Below, one piece after another: positions 7,951 through 17,023 of a DNA stretch of 64,000 bases. The stretch lies in NCBI GenBank assembly GCA_902762565.1, contig CACWOS010000003.1, positions 1-64,000 of the forward strand. Reading direction: 5' to 3'. Origin of the DNA: an uncultured Prevotellaceae bacterium (GTDB taxonomy: Bacteria; Bacteroidota; Bacteroidia; Bacteroidales; Bacteroidaceae). Each line of letters begins with the position of its first letter. Positions within the stretch are counted from its first letter, which is position 1. The notes beneath the pieces were generated by a model. That model did not search any database and was not told where the DNA came from. It saw nothing but the letters and a program-made list of their open reading frames with translations. A program made the position numbers and the translations under genes.

Positions 7951-9062
7951 ACGATTTGTGTCTTGGGTAGTTCACGGTTGCGTTTGTTGACAACGGTGAC
8001 AACAGCCTGTGCCAGATTGATGAAGGCCAGTCCTGTGGCAGTCTCACTGCTCGTAGCAGCTGGCTCACCAGCATCACCACTCTCGCAAATGCTCTGAACT
8101 AGAGGAATCTGTGCCAACAAGGGAACATTCATCTCTTCTGCCAACTTTTTGCAACCTTCCTTGCCGAAGATATAGTACTTGTTCTCAGGCAATTCGGCAG
8201 GTGTAAACCATGCCATGTTTTCGATGAGTCCGAGGATGGGCACGTTCACCTTCTCGTTCCTGTACATGTCGATACCTTTGCGAGCATCTGCTAAAGCAAC
8301 CTGTTGTGGGGTCGACACGATGACTGCACCAGTAATCCCCAGTGTCTGGAGAAGGGTGAGGTGGATGTCGCTAGTGCCTGGAGGTGTGTCGAGGATAAAG
8401 TAGTCCAATTCTCCCCAGTCGGCATCGGCTATCAGTTGTTTCAGGGCACTTGTTGCCATACCGCCTCGCCAAAGCGTAGCTGTATCGGGACTTACGAAGA
8501 AACCTATTGATAACATTTTGACGCCATAGGCTTCGATAGGACAAATGAGCTGGCGACCATCCTTTTCCACAGCATAGGGACGTTCGTCCTCGACGTGAAA
8601 CATCTTGGGCATTGACGGACCGAAAATATCACAGTCCAACAAACCTACCTCGTAACCCAAACGTGCCAATGCAATAGCCAGATTGGCCGAAACGGTCGAC
8701 TTGCCTACACCACCTTTGCCTGAGCTCACAGCAATGATGTTTTTCACGCCGCTCAGCAATTCCTCGCCCTTGGGACGGGGCTTCGATTTGAATTCTGTCT
8801 TGATTTCTACCTCGACATCCTTGCCGCAGTGATATTTGATGGCTGCCTCTGCTGCCTTTACAGTCGATTTCAGAAACGGGTCGGTGTCTCTGGGGAATTC
8901 CAACACAATGCCAACCTTCCAATTCATCCCTCCTACGGGGGGATTGAGGGGGGTTACGGTTGGCTGATCTGCCACCATCTCGCTTTCTACTAAGTTTTTC
9001 TTTGTGCCAACATACGTTACCGTTGCCAGCGCATCCATAATCAGTTTGGGATATAACGTCAT
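7935..9062 (-). CDS. Mrp/NBP35-type P-loop ATPase, iron-sulfur cluster carrier
   Basis: A protein of about 375 residues: an N-terminal MIP18/DUF59-like domain (MTLYPKLIMDALATVTYVGT), a linker, then a deviant Walker A motif (SSGKGGVGKS) and the Mrp core (DCDIFGPSMPKMF, GMATSALKQ, LDTPPGTSDIHLT). It is expected to hold and hand over Fe-S clusters in the cytosol. The start was set at 9062 because the longer reading (to 9119) crosses the -7 box at 9090-9097. The CxxC pair used by classical Mrp to bind the cluster is replaced (MAWFTPAELPEN), as is usual in Bacteroidales. The linker contains TPLNPPVGG, encoded by a palindromic repeat. Confidence 0.92.
   Translation of the reverse strand: MTLYPKLIMDALATVTYVGTKKNLVESEMVADQPTVTPLNPPVGGMNWKVGIVLEFPRDTDPFLKSTVKAAEAAIKYHCGKDVEVEIKTEFKSKPRPKGEELLSGVKNIIAVSSGKGGVGKSTVSANLAIALARLGYEVGLLDCDIFGPSMPKMFHVEDERPYAVEKDGRQLICPIEAYGVKMLSIGFFVSPDTATLWRGGMATSALKQLIADADWGELDYFILDTPPGTSDIHLTLLQTLGITGAVIVSTPQQVALADARKGIDMYRNEKVNVPILGLIENMAWFTPAELPENKYYIFGKEGCKKLAEEMNVPLLAQIPLVQSICESGDAGEPAATSSETATGLAFINLAQAVVTVVNKRNRELPKTQIVGIKS
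8925..8958. repeat. CCCTCCTACGGGGGGATTGAGG element inside mrp
   Basis: A palindrome-like CCCTCCTACGGGGGG core followed by a GATTGAGGGGGGTTACGG tail. It replaces the end of the DUF59-type domain sequence and is read in frame as TPLNPPVGG. Confidence 0.55.
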
Positions 9063-9089
9063 TTTTCTCTTTTGCCTTATTTTGGGGGA

Positions 9090-9120
9090 CAAAGGTACGA
9101 ATAAGTAATCACAATACAAA
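9090..9120 (-). promoter_or_regulatory. Promoter of the mrp gene
   Basis: TACCTTTG on the minus strand (9097 to 9090) with TTTG (9120 to 9117) 19 bases upstream. It fixes the mrp start downstream of it, at 9062. Confidence 0.75.
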
Positions 9121-9161
9121 GATTTATAGCAAAATAATCATCATAATTGGAAATAATATGT

Positions 9162-9169
9162 TAATTTTG
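9162..9169 (+). promoter_or_regulatory. Probable -7 box of the RND efflux operon
   Basis: TAATTTTG fits TAnnTTTG, 34 bases upstream of the adaptor start codon. No convincing TTTG lies at the expected -33 distance. Confidence 0.55.
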
Positions 9170-9203
9170 CACACGAAACTAACTAAGCGAGACAGATTCA
9201 AAT

Positions 9204-10337
9204 ATGATCAAGATGAAGAAATACTTTGTTTGTTGCCTGTGTGCTGTCATGGCATGCGGTCTGACTGCGTGTGGCGATAAGAAAAAAGGAGTGAGGGATG
9301 CGGCAGAGTATCAGACGATGGTTGTGAGTAAAAAAGACATGATGCTCACCCAACCATATAGTGCCAGACTGACTGGACGGCAAATCGTGGAGATTCGACC
9401 ACAAGTGACGGGTAATATCACGCGTATCCTGACAGCAGAAGGCAAGACCGTACGTAAGGGACAAACACTGTTTATCATCGATCAGACGCCTTTTCAGGCA
9501 GCTCTGGAAGTGGCCATTGCCAACCGTCAGAGTGCCGAGGCTAAGTTGTCGACGGCGAAGATGAACTACGATAGTCAGCTGAAACTGAAAGAGGGTAGTG
9601 TGGTGAGCGACTTCAGTGTGGAGACCACGCGCCACGAGCTGTTAGAGGCCCAGGCGGCACTGGTGCAGGCCCAGGCGCAGGAGAAGAATGCCCGCTGGCA
9701 GTTGTCGTGTACGGAGGTGAAGAGTCCCGTGGACGGTGTAGCCTCTATGATTCCCTGGCACGTGGGCGCTCTGGTGAGCAGTAACATCAGCGAGCCGCTG
9801 GTGACGGTGGCCGATGATAGCCAGATGTATGCTTATTTCTCTGTGACGGAGCGTGCCGTCATCAACCTGATAGACCGTTATGGCTCGACAGCCGACTTCA
9901 TCAACAAGGCGCCAAGCATCAAACTGCGACTGGCCAGTGGAACGGAATATCCCATAGAAGGACGCATCGATGCTGTCAGTGGTACAGTGGATGCCCAGAC
10001 AGGGGCTGTCACCTTGCGTGCTACGTTCGCCAATCCCCAGCATCTGCTGCGTGACGGCGGTTCGGCTACGGTGCTTGTGCCTTCCGATCATAAAGACTGT
10101 ATCGTCATTCCGCAGGAGGCTACCTACGAACTGCAGAACCGTACGTTTGTCTATCGCGTTGTGGACGGCAAGACGAAGGCTACTGCTGTCACACTGTTTC
10201 CGCAGAACAACGGCAAGGAATATATTGTTGAAGAAGGTCTTAATGTCGGTGATACTATCATTGCCGAAGGCGCCGGACTATTAAAGGATGGAATTGAAAT
10301 AGGAGGGAAAAAGCATGAACGTAAGAACATTCATTGA
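9204..10337 (+). CDS. RND efflux periplasmic adaptor lipoprotein (AcrA/MexA-like)
   Basis: A 377-residue protein. The lipoprotein signal peptide ends LTAC-GDKK. Then come the lipoyl half (SARLTGRQIVEIRPQVTGNI, GKTVRKGQTLFIID), a helical hairpin (about 85-150), the second lipoyl half (CTEVKSPVDGVASMIPWHVGALV), a beta-barrel and a membrane-proximal domain (FVYRVVDGKTKATAVTLFPQ). It would bridge the RND pump and an outer-membrane channel. Starts at 9204 (MIKMKKY) or 9213 (MKKY) are equally possible. It overlaps the pump gene by 23 bases; no TolC-like gene follows, so the outer-membrane partner is encoded elsewhere. Confidence 0.93.
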   Translation: MIKMKKYFVCCLCAVMACGLTACGDKKKGVRDAAEYQTMVVSKKDMMLTQPYSARLTGRQIVEIRPQVTGNITRILTAEGKTVRKGQTLFIIDQTPFQAALEVAIANRQSAEAKLSTAKMNYDSQLKLKEGSVVSDFSVETTRHELLEAQAALVQAQAQEKNARWQLSCTEVKSPVDGVASMIPWHVGALVSSNISEPLVTVADDSQMYAYFSVTERAVINLIDRYGSTADFINKAPSIKLRLASGTEYPIEGRIDAVSGTVDAQTGAVTLRATFANPQHLLRDGGSATVLVPSDHKDCIVIPQEATYELQNRTFVYRVVDGKTKATAVTLFPQNNGKEYIVEEGLNVGDTIIAEGAGLLKDGIEIGGKKHERKNIH

Positions 10338-13300
10338 TCGCCCGATTCTGGCATGCGTCATATCACTGTTGATGGTACTGGTGGGTATCATCGGACTGGC
10401 CAGTCTGCCTTTGGAACAATTCCCGGAGATAGCACCACCGACGGTTCGCATCATGGCATCGTACACTGGAGCCAATGCCGAAACGGTGCAGAAGAGTGTC
10501 GTTGTGCCCTTGGAGGAAGCTATCAACGGCGTGGAGGGCATGATGTATATGACATCGTCGGCATCGAACAACGGTACGGCCTCGATAGGTATCTTCTTCC
10601 GTCAGGGCACAGACCCCAATATGGCGATGGTGAATGTGCAGAACCGCGCCGCCACAGTGCAGGGACGACTGCCGAGTGACGTGGTGAAGGGCGGCATTAC
10701 GGTACGCAAACGCCAGACGTCGAACATCAAGCAGTTAGCGGTGTACAGTCCGGATTCAACCTTCGACCGCTCGTTCCTAGCCAACTATACGAAGATTAAC
10801 ATTGAGCCGCGACTGAGCCGTATCGGTGGCGTTGGCGAGGTGAACGTGATGGGTGCTGACTATTCGATGCGCATCTGGCTGGACCCCTTGAAGATGGCGC
10901 AGTACGGACTCGTGCCTGCAGATGTTACGAAGGTGCTGGACGAACAGAACGTCGAGGTGGCCACGGGTACGCTGGGTGCTGAGAGTCAGAACACGTTCCA
11001 ATACGTACTGAAGTATCGTGGTCGTTATGAGGAGGAACAGGAATACGAGAATTTGGTAGTGCGGTCACTGCCTGACGGCAATGTGCTGCGCATTGGCGAC
11101 ATTGCCCGTGTGGAACTGGGGTCGCAGAACTATAACATCATTGGTGAGACGAATGGCAGTCCGAGTGTGAACATCTCCATCAATCAGGTGGCAGGATCGA
11201 ATGCCAACGAGATTATCAAACAGATAGATGCAGAGGTCGAGGAGATACGGCAGTCGTTGCCGCCAGGTATAGTCATCGAAGACTTGGAATCAAAGAAGGA
11301 CTTCCTGGATGCATCGATAGCAAGCGTTGTTGAGACGTTGCTCGAAGCGCTGGTCCTCGTCATCCTTGTGGTTTTCCTTTTTTTGCGCAGTTGGCGCGCG
11401 ACGATTATTCCTGCCATTGCCATCCTGGTGTCGCTGATAGCTACGCTGGCCATCATCTATGCCATTGGCTTCTCGCTGAACATGCTGACACTATTTGCAC
11501 TGGTATTGGTTATCGGAACGGTAGTGGACGATGCCATCGTGGTCGTTGAAGCCGTACAAGCCAAACTAGATAGTGAAGAGTTGAGAGTGAAGAGTGAAGC
11601 GTTTGCTTTCACCTATCATGCTACCGTCGAAGCTATGCATGGCATCACGTCGGCCCTTGTTACGACGACGCTGGTCTTCATGGCAGTATTCGTGCCAGTC
11701 TGCTTCATCGGTGGTGTCACGGGCACGTTCTATACGCAGTTCGGACTGACAATGGCCATTGCTGTTGCCATTTCGTTGTTTAATGCCTTGACATTGTCGC
11801 CTGCACTTTGTGCACTCATCATGAAGAAGCAGGACAAACCAATAAAGATTAAGCGGCTGCCGTCATTCGAAGGCTTCGTCCGCGGCTACAAGCAGGGCCT
11901 CTCTAAAATACTCCGCAAGCAATGGCTTGCCTTTGGTCTTGTTATTTTGGCTATCGCTGGTCTCTATTGGATGATGCGTACCACGAAAACAGGATTGGTA
12001 CCCAATGAGGATATGGGTACGGTGTTCATCAATGTGCAGGCATCACCAGGTAGCAGTCTGCAGCAGACCTACCATATTTTGAAAGAGGTAGAAGAGCGTA
12101 TCAAAGACCTGCCTCAGTTGCGCATCTATTCGCTCATTGCGGGTAATAGTAATAATTTTGAGCAGTCGTCGTCGAACGGTAACTTTACGCTGAAGCTGAA
12201 GAAGTGGGACGAGCGCAAGGGAAAGGGTGATGACGTGCAGAGTGTAGTGGACGAGATATATCGCAGAACGGCAGATATCGCCAATGCAAAGATACAGGTG
12301 AACACGCAGAATATGTTGCCGGGCTTCGGACGTATCAATGGCTTTGAACTGCATATCCAGGACAAGCACGGTGGTACCATCAACGACCTGCTGATGCAGA
12401 CCAACAAGCTCATTGCCGCCCTGAACGAGCGTCCGGAAATCAGTCGTGCCATCACTAACTTTTCGTTGAAGTATCCCCAATACCGTGTTGAGGTGGATGC
12501 CGCCTTGTGTAAACGTCGTGGCGTATCGCCTACGGAGGTGTTACAGGCATTATCGGGTTATGTGGGCGGTTCGTATGCCTCGAACTTTGTACGTTTCACC
12601 AAGCTCTATCGCGTCATGGTACAGGCCTCGCCCGAGTACCGCCTGGATGCAGAGTCGCTGAACAATATCTTCGTGCGTACGTCGTCAGGCGAGATGTCGC
12701 CCATTGGACAGTATCTGACGCTGACACGTATCTATGGCAGTGAGACGTTGTCGCGCTTCAACCTGTTCCCCAGTATTATGGTCAATGGAACGGCTGCTGA
12801 AGGCTACAGTAGCGGACAGGCCATCAATGCCATTCGCGAGACGGCAGCAGAGGTGTTACCAGAAGGCTACGGCTATGAGTTCGGCGGTATGAGTCGTGAG
12901 GAGGCATCCTCGCAGAATACGACGGCATTGGTCTTCGTTATCTGTATCATCTTTATCTACCTCATCCTCTGTGCCCTCTACGAGAGCATCTTCATTCCGA
13001 TGGCAGTCATCTTGAGTGTGCCCTTCGGACTGTTGGGCTCGTTCCTCTTTGCTTGGATGTGGGGACTGGAGAACAATATCTATATGCAGACGGGACTCAT
13101 CATGTTGATAGGTCTGTTGTCGAAGACGGCCATTCTGTTGACGGAGTACGCCTCAGCACGCCGCCGGCAAGGTATGAGCATTCTCGCAGCTGCATTGGAT
13201 GCCGCAGCCGTGCGTTTGCGTCCAATCTTGATGACGTCGTTGACGATGATTTTCGGTTTGCTGCCTTTGGCCATTGCTACGGGCATTGGAGCTAATGGAA

Positions 13301-13428
13301 ATCGCTCCCTTGGTGTGGGAGCGATTGGCGGTATGTTTATCGGTACGATAGCGTTGCTCTTTATTGTTCCGATTCTTTTTGTGGTATTCCAAGCTATTGA
13401 GGAACGCGTGTTCCGTCGTCAACGCTAA
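10315..13428 (+). CDS. RND multidrug efflux transporter, AcrB/HAE1 type
   Basis: A 1037-residue proton-driven inner-membrane pump with the usual length and duplicated plan. Visible motifs: N-terminal FIDRPILACVISLLMVLVG, TM4 VVDDAIVVVEAV with the proton-relay Asp405-Asp406, and TM10 lysine in GLLSKTAILLTEYA (Lys937). The SLPLEQFPEIAPPTV and periplasmic porter domains match the HAE1 class. The loop after TM4 carries SEELRVKSEAFAF where relatives have a short linker; this insert is read from a GTGAAGAGTTGAGAG-type repeat. The stop codon overlaps that of the convergent aldo-keto reductase gene. Confidence 0.96.
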   Translation: MNVRTFIDRPILACVISLLMVLVGIIGLASLPLEQFPEIAPPTVRIMASYTGANAETVQKSVVVPLEEAINGVEGMMYMTSSASNNGTASIGIFFRQGTDPNMAMVNVQNRAATVQGRLPSDVVKGGITVRKRQTSNIKQLAVYSPDSTFDRSFLANYTKINIEPRLSRIGGVGEVNVMGADYSMRIWLDPLKMAQYGLVPADVTKVLDEQNVEVATGTLGAESQNTFQYVLKYRGRYEEEQEYENLVVRSLPDGNVLRIGDIARVELGSQNYNIIGETNGSPSVNISINQVAGSNANEIIKQIDAEVEEIRQSLPPGIVIEDLESKKDFLDASIASVVETLLEALVLVILVVFLFLRSWRATIIPAIAILVSLIATLAIIYAIGFSLNMLTLFALVLVIGTVVDDAIVVVEAVQAKLDSEELRVKSEAFAFTYHATVEAMHGITSALVTTTLVFMAVFVPVCFIGGVTGTFYTQFGLTMAIAVAISLFNALTLSPALCALIMKKQDKPIKIKRLPSFEGFVRGYKQGLSKILRKQWLAFGLVILAIAGLYWMMRTTKTGLVPNEDMGTVFINVQASPGSSLQQTYHILKEVEERIKDLPQLRIYSLIAGNSNNFEQSSSNGNFTLKLKKWDERKGKGDDVQSVVDEIYRRTADIANAKIQVNTQNMLPGFGRINGFELHIQDKHGGTINDLLMQTNKLIAALNERPEISRAITNFSLKYPQYRVEVDAALCKRRGVSPTEVLQALSGYVGGSYASNFVRFTKLYRVMVQASPEYRLDAESLNNIFVRTSSGEMSPIGQYLTLTRIYGSETLSRFNLFPSIMVNGTAAEGYSSGQAINAIRETAAEVLPEGYGYEFGGMSREEASSQNTTALVFVICIIFIYLILCALYESIFIPMAVILSVPFGLLGSFLFAWMWGLENNIYMQTGLIMLIGLLSKTAILLTEYASARRRQGMSILAAALDAAAVRLRPILMTSLTMIFGLLPLAIATGIGANGNRSLGVGAIGGMFIGTIALLFIVPILFVVFQAIEERVFRRQR
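11570..11602. repeat. GTGAAGAGTTGAGAGTGAAG tract inside the RND pump gene
   Basis: Heptamer-like copies (AGTGAAG, AGTTGAG, AGTGAAG, AGTGAAG) encode SEELRVKSE in the cytoplasmic loop after TM4, keeping the frame open. Confidence 0.65.
13300..13326 (-). terminator. Perfect hairpin inside the RND gene, possible terminator of the convergent gene
   Basis: AATCGCTCCC (13300-13309) pairs perfectly with GGGAGCGATT (13317-13326) around a 7-base loop. It lies about 100 bases past the stop codon of the convergent aldo-keto reductase gene, read from the minus strand. The RND protein keeps its usual RSLGVGAIGG motif here, so the hairpin may be chance plus selection. Weak evidence for termination. Confidence 0.35.
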
Positions 13429-14378
13429 TCGATTGCCCGCAGGTTTTTGTCGAGTTGTGCGGTACTGCTGGCTCCAACGAGGACGCTGGTGACACCTTCT
13501 TGTTCGAGAATCCAACGCAAGGCACGTTCAGCCAGTGTACGACCTTCGGCCTGTGCCTCCGCATTCCATGCCTGTAACTGTTGAAGTAGTTCGGGCGTGA
13601 GCATTTCATGCTTGAGGAAGTGTTCGCGTGTCATGCGGGAGCCTTCGGGAATGCCGTTGAGATAGCGGTCGGTAAGCAACCCCTGAGCCAGAGGCGAGAA
13701 GGATATGAAGCCCACACCTTCATCGTGGCAGAGCTTGAGGATGCCTTCGTCTATAGGCTCGTGGTCGAGCATGTTAAGGCGTCCCTGATAGATAAGTAGG
13801 GGCACATCGCGTTGCTTCAGGTAATCGATGGCAAAGCGCGTTGCCTCTAATGGCCAGCGTGAAATACCGACATAGAGTGCTTTGCCAGCACGGACAATGT
13901 CGACCAAAGCCTGCAGGGTTTCTTCAAGGGGCGTATCGGGGTCGTAGCGATGCGAATAAAAGAGGTCGACGTAGTCCAAATGCATACGCTTCAGGCTTTG
14001 GTCAAGACTTGCCATCAAGTACTTACGTGAGCCCCAGTTGCCGTAAGGACCATCCCACATGTCGTAGCCGGCTTTGGTAGATATGAACAACTCGTCGCGA
14101 TAGGGACGGAAGTCCTCGTCCATGACGCGACCAAACGTTTCCTCAGCAGAGCCATAGGGAGGTCCGTAGTTGTTGGCTAAGTCGAGGTGGGTGATACCGT
14201 GGTCGAAAGCATAACGCAAAATCTCTTTCGAGCGCTGGTAGTCGTCGACACCTCCAAAGTTATGCCACAAGCCAAGGCTTACCTTGGGCAGCAGTACGCC
14301 TGATCGTCCGCAACGCTGATACAGTGTCTCGCTTTTCTCGTAGCGTTTGGGGTCAGCAATGTATTTTTCCATCATCAT
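13425..14378 (-). CDS. Aldo-keto reductase, YghZ/GPR type
   Basis: A protein of about 317 residues with the (beta/alpha)8 aldo-keto reductase motifs: LDLANNYGPPYGSAEE (Asp and Tyr of the catalytic tetrad), FISTKAGYDMW (Lys), DLFYSHRYDPDTPLEET (His) and the NADPH-binding end LRWILEQEGVTSVLVGASS. The LWHNFGG and YEKSETLYQRCGRSG segments point to the YghZ class (L-glyceraldehyde-3-phosphate/methylglyoxal reductase). Three ATGs in a row begin at 14378; a GTG lies just before. It is the last gene of the rhamnogalacturonan operon, 20 bases after GH106, so reduction of L-lactaldehyde from rhamnose breakdown is a plausible, inferred role. Confidence 0.9.
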   Translation of the reverse strand: MMMEKYIADPKRYEKSETLYQRCGRSGVLLPKVSLGLWHNFGGVDDYQRSKEILRYAFDHGITHLDLANNYGPPYGSAEETFGRVMDEDFRPYRDELFISTKAGYDMWDGPYGNWGSRKYLMASLDQSLKRMHLDYVDLFYSHRYDPDTPLEETLQALVDIVRAGKALYVGISRWPLEATRFAIDYLKQRDVPLLIYQGRLNMLDHEPIDEGILKLCHDEGVGFISFSPLAQGLLTDRYLNGIPEGSRMTREHFLKHEMLTPELLQQLQAWNAEAQAEGRTLAERALRWILEQEGVTSVLVGASSTAQLDKNLRAID

Positions 14379-14383
14379 CACTA

Positions 14384-14420
14384 TTTACTTATCACTTCTC
14401 ATTTCTTATTTATCACTTTC
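14384..14420. repeat. TTATCACTTCTCATTTCTTATTTATCACTTT tract
   Basis: Repeat tract of the ATCACTTCTC type covering the 20-base gap between GH106 and the reductase gene. It also encodes the last residues of GH106 (VINKK) and its stop codon at 14399-14401. Confidence 0.75.
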
Positions 14421-17023
14421 AGGAGTTTAACTTCTGAATTGAGACCGCTTTTGACGGGCTCCCAGTTTTCATACGTGGTCTTCTTGTAGTTGATATCGAC
14501 GACGTTGATTTCCTCCATCTTGCGCCATTTGACGCCACGACGGTCAAGGTCGGCGATGCGGTTAGCAGGCAGGTTGGTGACCTCGATGCGGATATCGTTC
14601 ATGCCGGCCTTGAAGAACTTGTTCTTGATGTCGAGCACATAGGGCACGCTCCAGGCACAGCCCACAAACTGGCCGTTGATATAGACGCGGGCCGATTCGC
14701 GGACGTCGCCCAAGTCAATCTTCCACGATTGGGCATCATTCAGATCACGACGCATCAGCTTCAACTTTGTCGTATAGATGCCCGTGCCCATTGTTACCTT
14801 GACGCTGTCGTCATCGAGTGTTTCCCAAGTCTGGATTTTGTCAAGAGCAAAACTCTTGGCTACGCGTGGCGCTTCTTCGGTGAAGGAGAGCTTCCAAGGA
14901 CTGGTGAGAGGGTACTCCTTTTCTGTTTGTCGCTGTGCTACAGCAACAGACTGAACGGACGGCTTGTTGAAGGTCTGGAGGATGATGCTCTGACCTGAGC
15001 GCAAGGCAAGGTGTACTTTACCATTTGTGACAGTGGCTGGCGTGATATCGCCATTCAACGGATTGAAGAGCGTGGCACTCTGGAAAGGAACAGCCAGAGG
15101 TACGTCGGCATCGATGTCGTTCGGCGTTAGGTTGGCGATGAAGTAGTGGTAGCCTGTGCCTGCGTTTCCGCTATTAGGCGAACGACGGCGGATGGCTTTC
15201 AGTCCGTATTGTGTCTTCATCGACTCTGGTGTTGCAGCCGAGGCAAGTTGCTGGGCGTCCACATGATAATAAATCTTCGCCCCTTGGGCCTTCAGTGCAG
15301 CGATATGTGCCTTGACGCTCTCGGGCATATTGCCACTGCCAGGAATGATGAGCCCCTTGTAGCGTGTACCGGCAGCAGTTTCGAGCATACCGTTCTTATA
15401 CGTGACACCCATGAGCAGACGCTCAGAGATGTAGTCGCAGTCGAAACCGGCACAGTCAATGTCTAGGATGGTCTTGATGAATTCGGGTGCTAGCTTGCCC
15501 ATACCGTGGATAGTGAATTGCATGAGCAGTTTCTTGGGATTCTTCTGCCACATATCGCGGACGGGCAGGAAGACGAGGAAGTCGTTGTCGGGTTGTCCCC
15601 ATTGCAGGAACGACTGGCAGCGCTCAACGTACTGCATGAAGTAGGGAGCGTCGCGCCAAATAGAATTCGTGGGGCTCATGTCGATGGATGCGTAGAACTT
15701 CCAGCCTGGCCAGACGTCGTCCTTTGGTGAATAGCACGTGCCGTGGAAGTACATGTGGTTAACACCAGCGCAGAACATGAGATCAAGGTCGGGCTTGAGT
15801 TGCGACAGTGACGTGCGGAAGTGTTCGGTGAGCCAGGTGAACGTCTCGCTGGACGTATATGGTTTTCCGCAGACGTGGGCAGCGGATGGCGCGTACTTGA
15901 ACATCGAGTAGTCGCTGTCGTTCTTGCGCGTCTTGCCTGGATCGGTCCGCAGACCCTTGATGCCGAACTCAGAAAGGCCGAAGCCCTCGATTTCGGGTAT
16001 GTCGACGGCCGCGTAGCAGTCAATCAGGTTAGCGGGTGAACCGTGTGCCTGATTGCGGGTGGTGGCGCCGTGTGAATGTGCCCATGCCGTCCACTGCTGC
16101 GTGAAGTTCTCGAGCAGCAAGTCACCCAGTGTTTCGCGGTAGTCGGCCACTGTCTTCACGTCGGCGGCGATGAGCTCGGGCAGATGTTCTTCGAGTTTAT
16201 AGCCGCGGCGCTTCTCGAACTCGGCAAAGAGCGTGGGTGTCCACGTAGCGTCGCTGACCTCATAGCTGTCGTTAAAGAAAGTGCGCGGATAGACTGTCCC
16301 TGTGCGTTCGAAGGCCGCCTCGATATGCTTGAGATAGTTGGCCACGGCAGTGCGGTCGAAGTGGTCGATGACGAGACCCTCGCCACCAGGTGCCGCACGC
16401 TTCACCTTCATCACGCCGTAGCGGATATAGACGGCGATGATGCGCCAGTCTGCATCGACAGGTGCAGTCCAGGTTAGTTTGCCATCAGCAATTTTGTCTG
16501 TTACATCGACGACAACTCTATCGCCGTCGACAGGACCATATGCCATTACTTTTTGTAAACGTGAGTTCTTCCGGTCTTTAGCGGCAACGGTAAGTGGCAG
16601 GTCCTTGATGATTTTTCCGCAAAAGACGGTGTCGACGAAGATGACCTTGTTGGCGCTCTCCTCGAGCGGCACCCAGGGGCCACCGAACGGCCAGCCAGTG
16701 CCTGTGGCCATGTCTATCTCGATGCCGAGGGTCTTACCGTAGACCTGAGCCTCGCGGAACATGGTCATCCACTTGTCGCTGAGGTAGGGGATATTGTTGG
16801 CCTGATTGCCTTGTACACCATAGAGTGGCGTAATCTCCACGGCGCCGATGCCGTGGTTGGCATACTGCTTCAGGTTCCACTGCAGGTTGTCCTTGTCGAC
16901 GGCCGATCCGAGCCACCACCAGCGGGTGCCGGGCTTGGCCTCGTTGGTAACAGTGGGCCAGGACTGCGCCCCTATTGTTGCAGCAAAACCGCAACATACA
17001 AGAAAGATAAAAAATCGTTTCAT
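14399..17023 (-). CDS. Exported alpha-L-rhamnosidase, GH106 family
   Basis: An 874-residue protein with a signal peptide (MKRFFIFLVCCGFAATIGAQ). It opens with the GH106-type start KPGTRWWWLGSAVDKDNL and NHGIGAVEITPLYGVQGN, then GIEIDMATGTGWPFGGPWV, FFNDSYEV and KPYTSSETFTWLTEH, and ends with a jelly-roll sugar-binding module (ARVYINGQFVGCAW). GH106 enzymes remove terminal L-rhamnose from rhamnogalacturonan I/II side structures in the periplasm. It overlaps the GH88/105 gene by 4 bases. Length is within the family range (longer relatives exceed 1000). Confidence 0.9.
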   Translation of the reverse strand: MKRFFIFLVCCGFAATIGAQSWPTVTNEAKPGTRWWWLGSAVDKDNLQWNLKQYANHGIGAVEITPLYGVQGNQANNIPYLSDKWMTMFREAQVYGKTLGIEIDMATGTGWPFGGPWVPLEESANKVIFVDTVFCGKIIKDLPLTVAAKDRKNSRLQKVMAYGPVDGDRVVVDVTDKIADGKLTWTAPVDADWRIIAVYIRYGVMKVKRAAPGGEGLVIDHFDRTAVANYLKHIEAAFERTGTVYPRTFFNDSYEVSDATWTPTLFAEFEKRRGYKLEEHLPELIAADVKTVADYRETLGDLLLENFTQQWTAWAHSHGATTRNQAHGSPANLIDCYAAVDIPEIEGFGLSEFGIKGLRTDPGKTRKNDSDYSMFKYAPSAAHVCGKPYTSSETFTWLTEHFRTSLSQLKPDLDLMFCAGVNHMYFHGTCYSPKDDVWPGWKFYASIDMSPTNSIWRDAPYFMQYVERCQSFLQWGQPDNDFLVFLPVRDMWQKNPKKLLMQFTIHGMGKLAPEFIKTILDIDCAGFDCDYISERLLMGVTYKNGMLETAAGTRYKGLIIPGSGNMPESVKAHIAALKAQGAKIYYHVDAQQLASAATPESMKTQYGLKAIRRRSPNSGNAGTGYHYFIANLTPNDIDADVPLAVPFQSATLFNPLNGDITPATVTNGKVHLALRSGQSIILQTFNKPSVQSVAVAQRQTEKEYPLTSPWKLSFTEEAPRVAKSFALDKIQTWETLDDDSVKVTMGTGIYTTKLKLMRRDLNDAQSWKIDLGDVRESARVYINGQFVGCAWSVPYVLDIKNKFFKAGMNDIRIEVTNLPANRIADLDRRGVKWRKMEEINVVDINYKKTTYENWEPVKSGLNSEVKLLKVINKK

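Noticed and set aside
9063..9119. Longer N-terminus for the Mrp-type protein (start at 9119)
   Set aside because: It would place the start codon upstream of the -7 box at 9090-9097; MTLYPKL at 9062 matches the family start.
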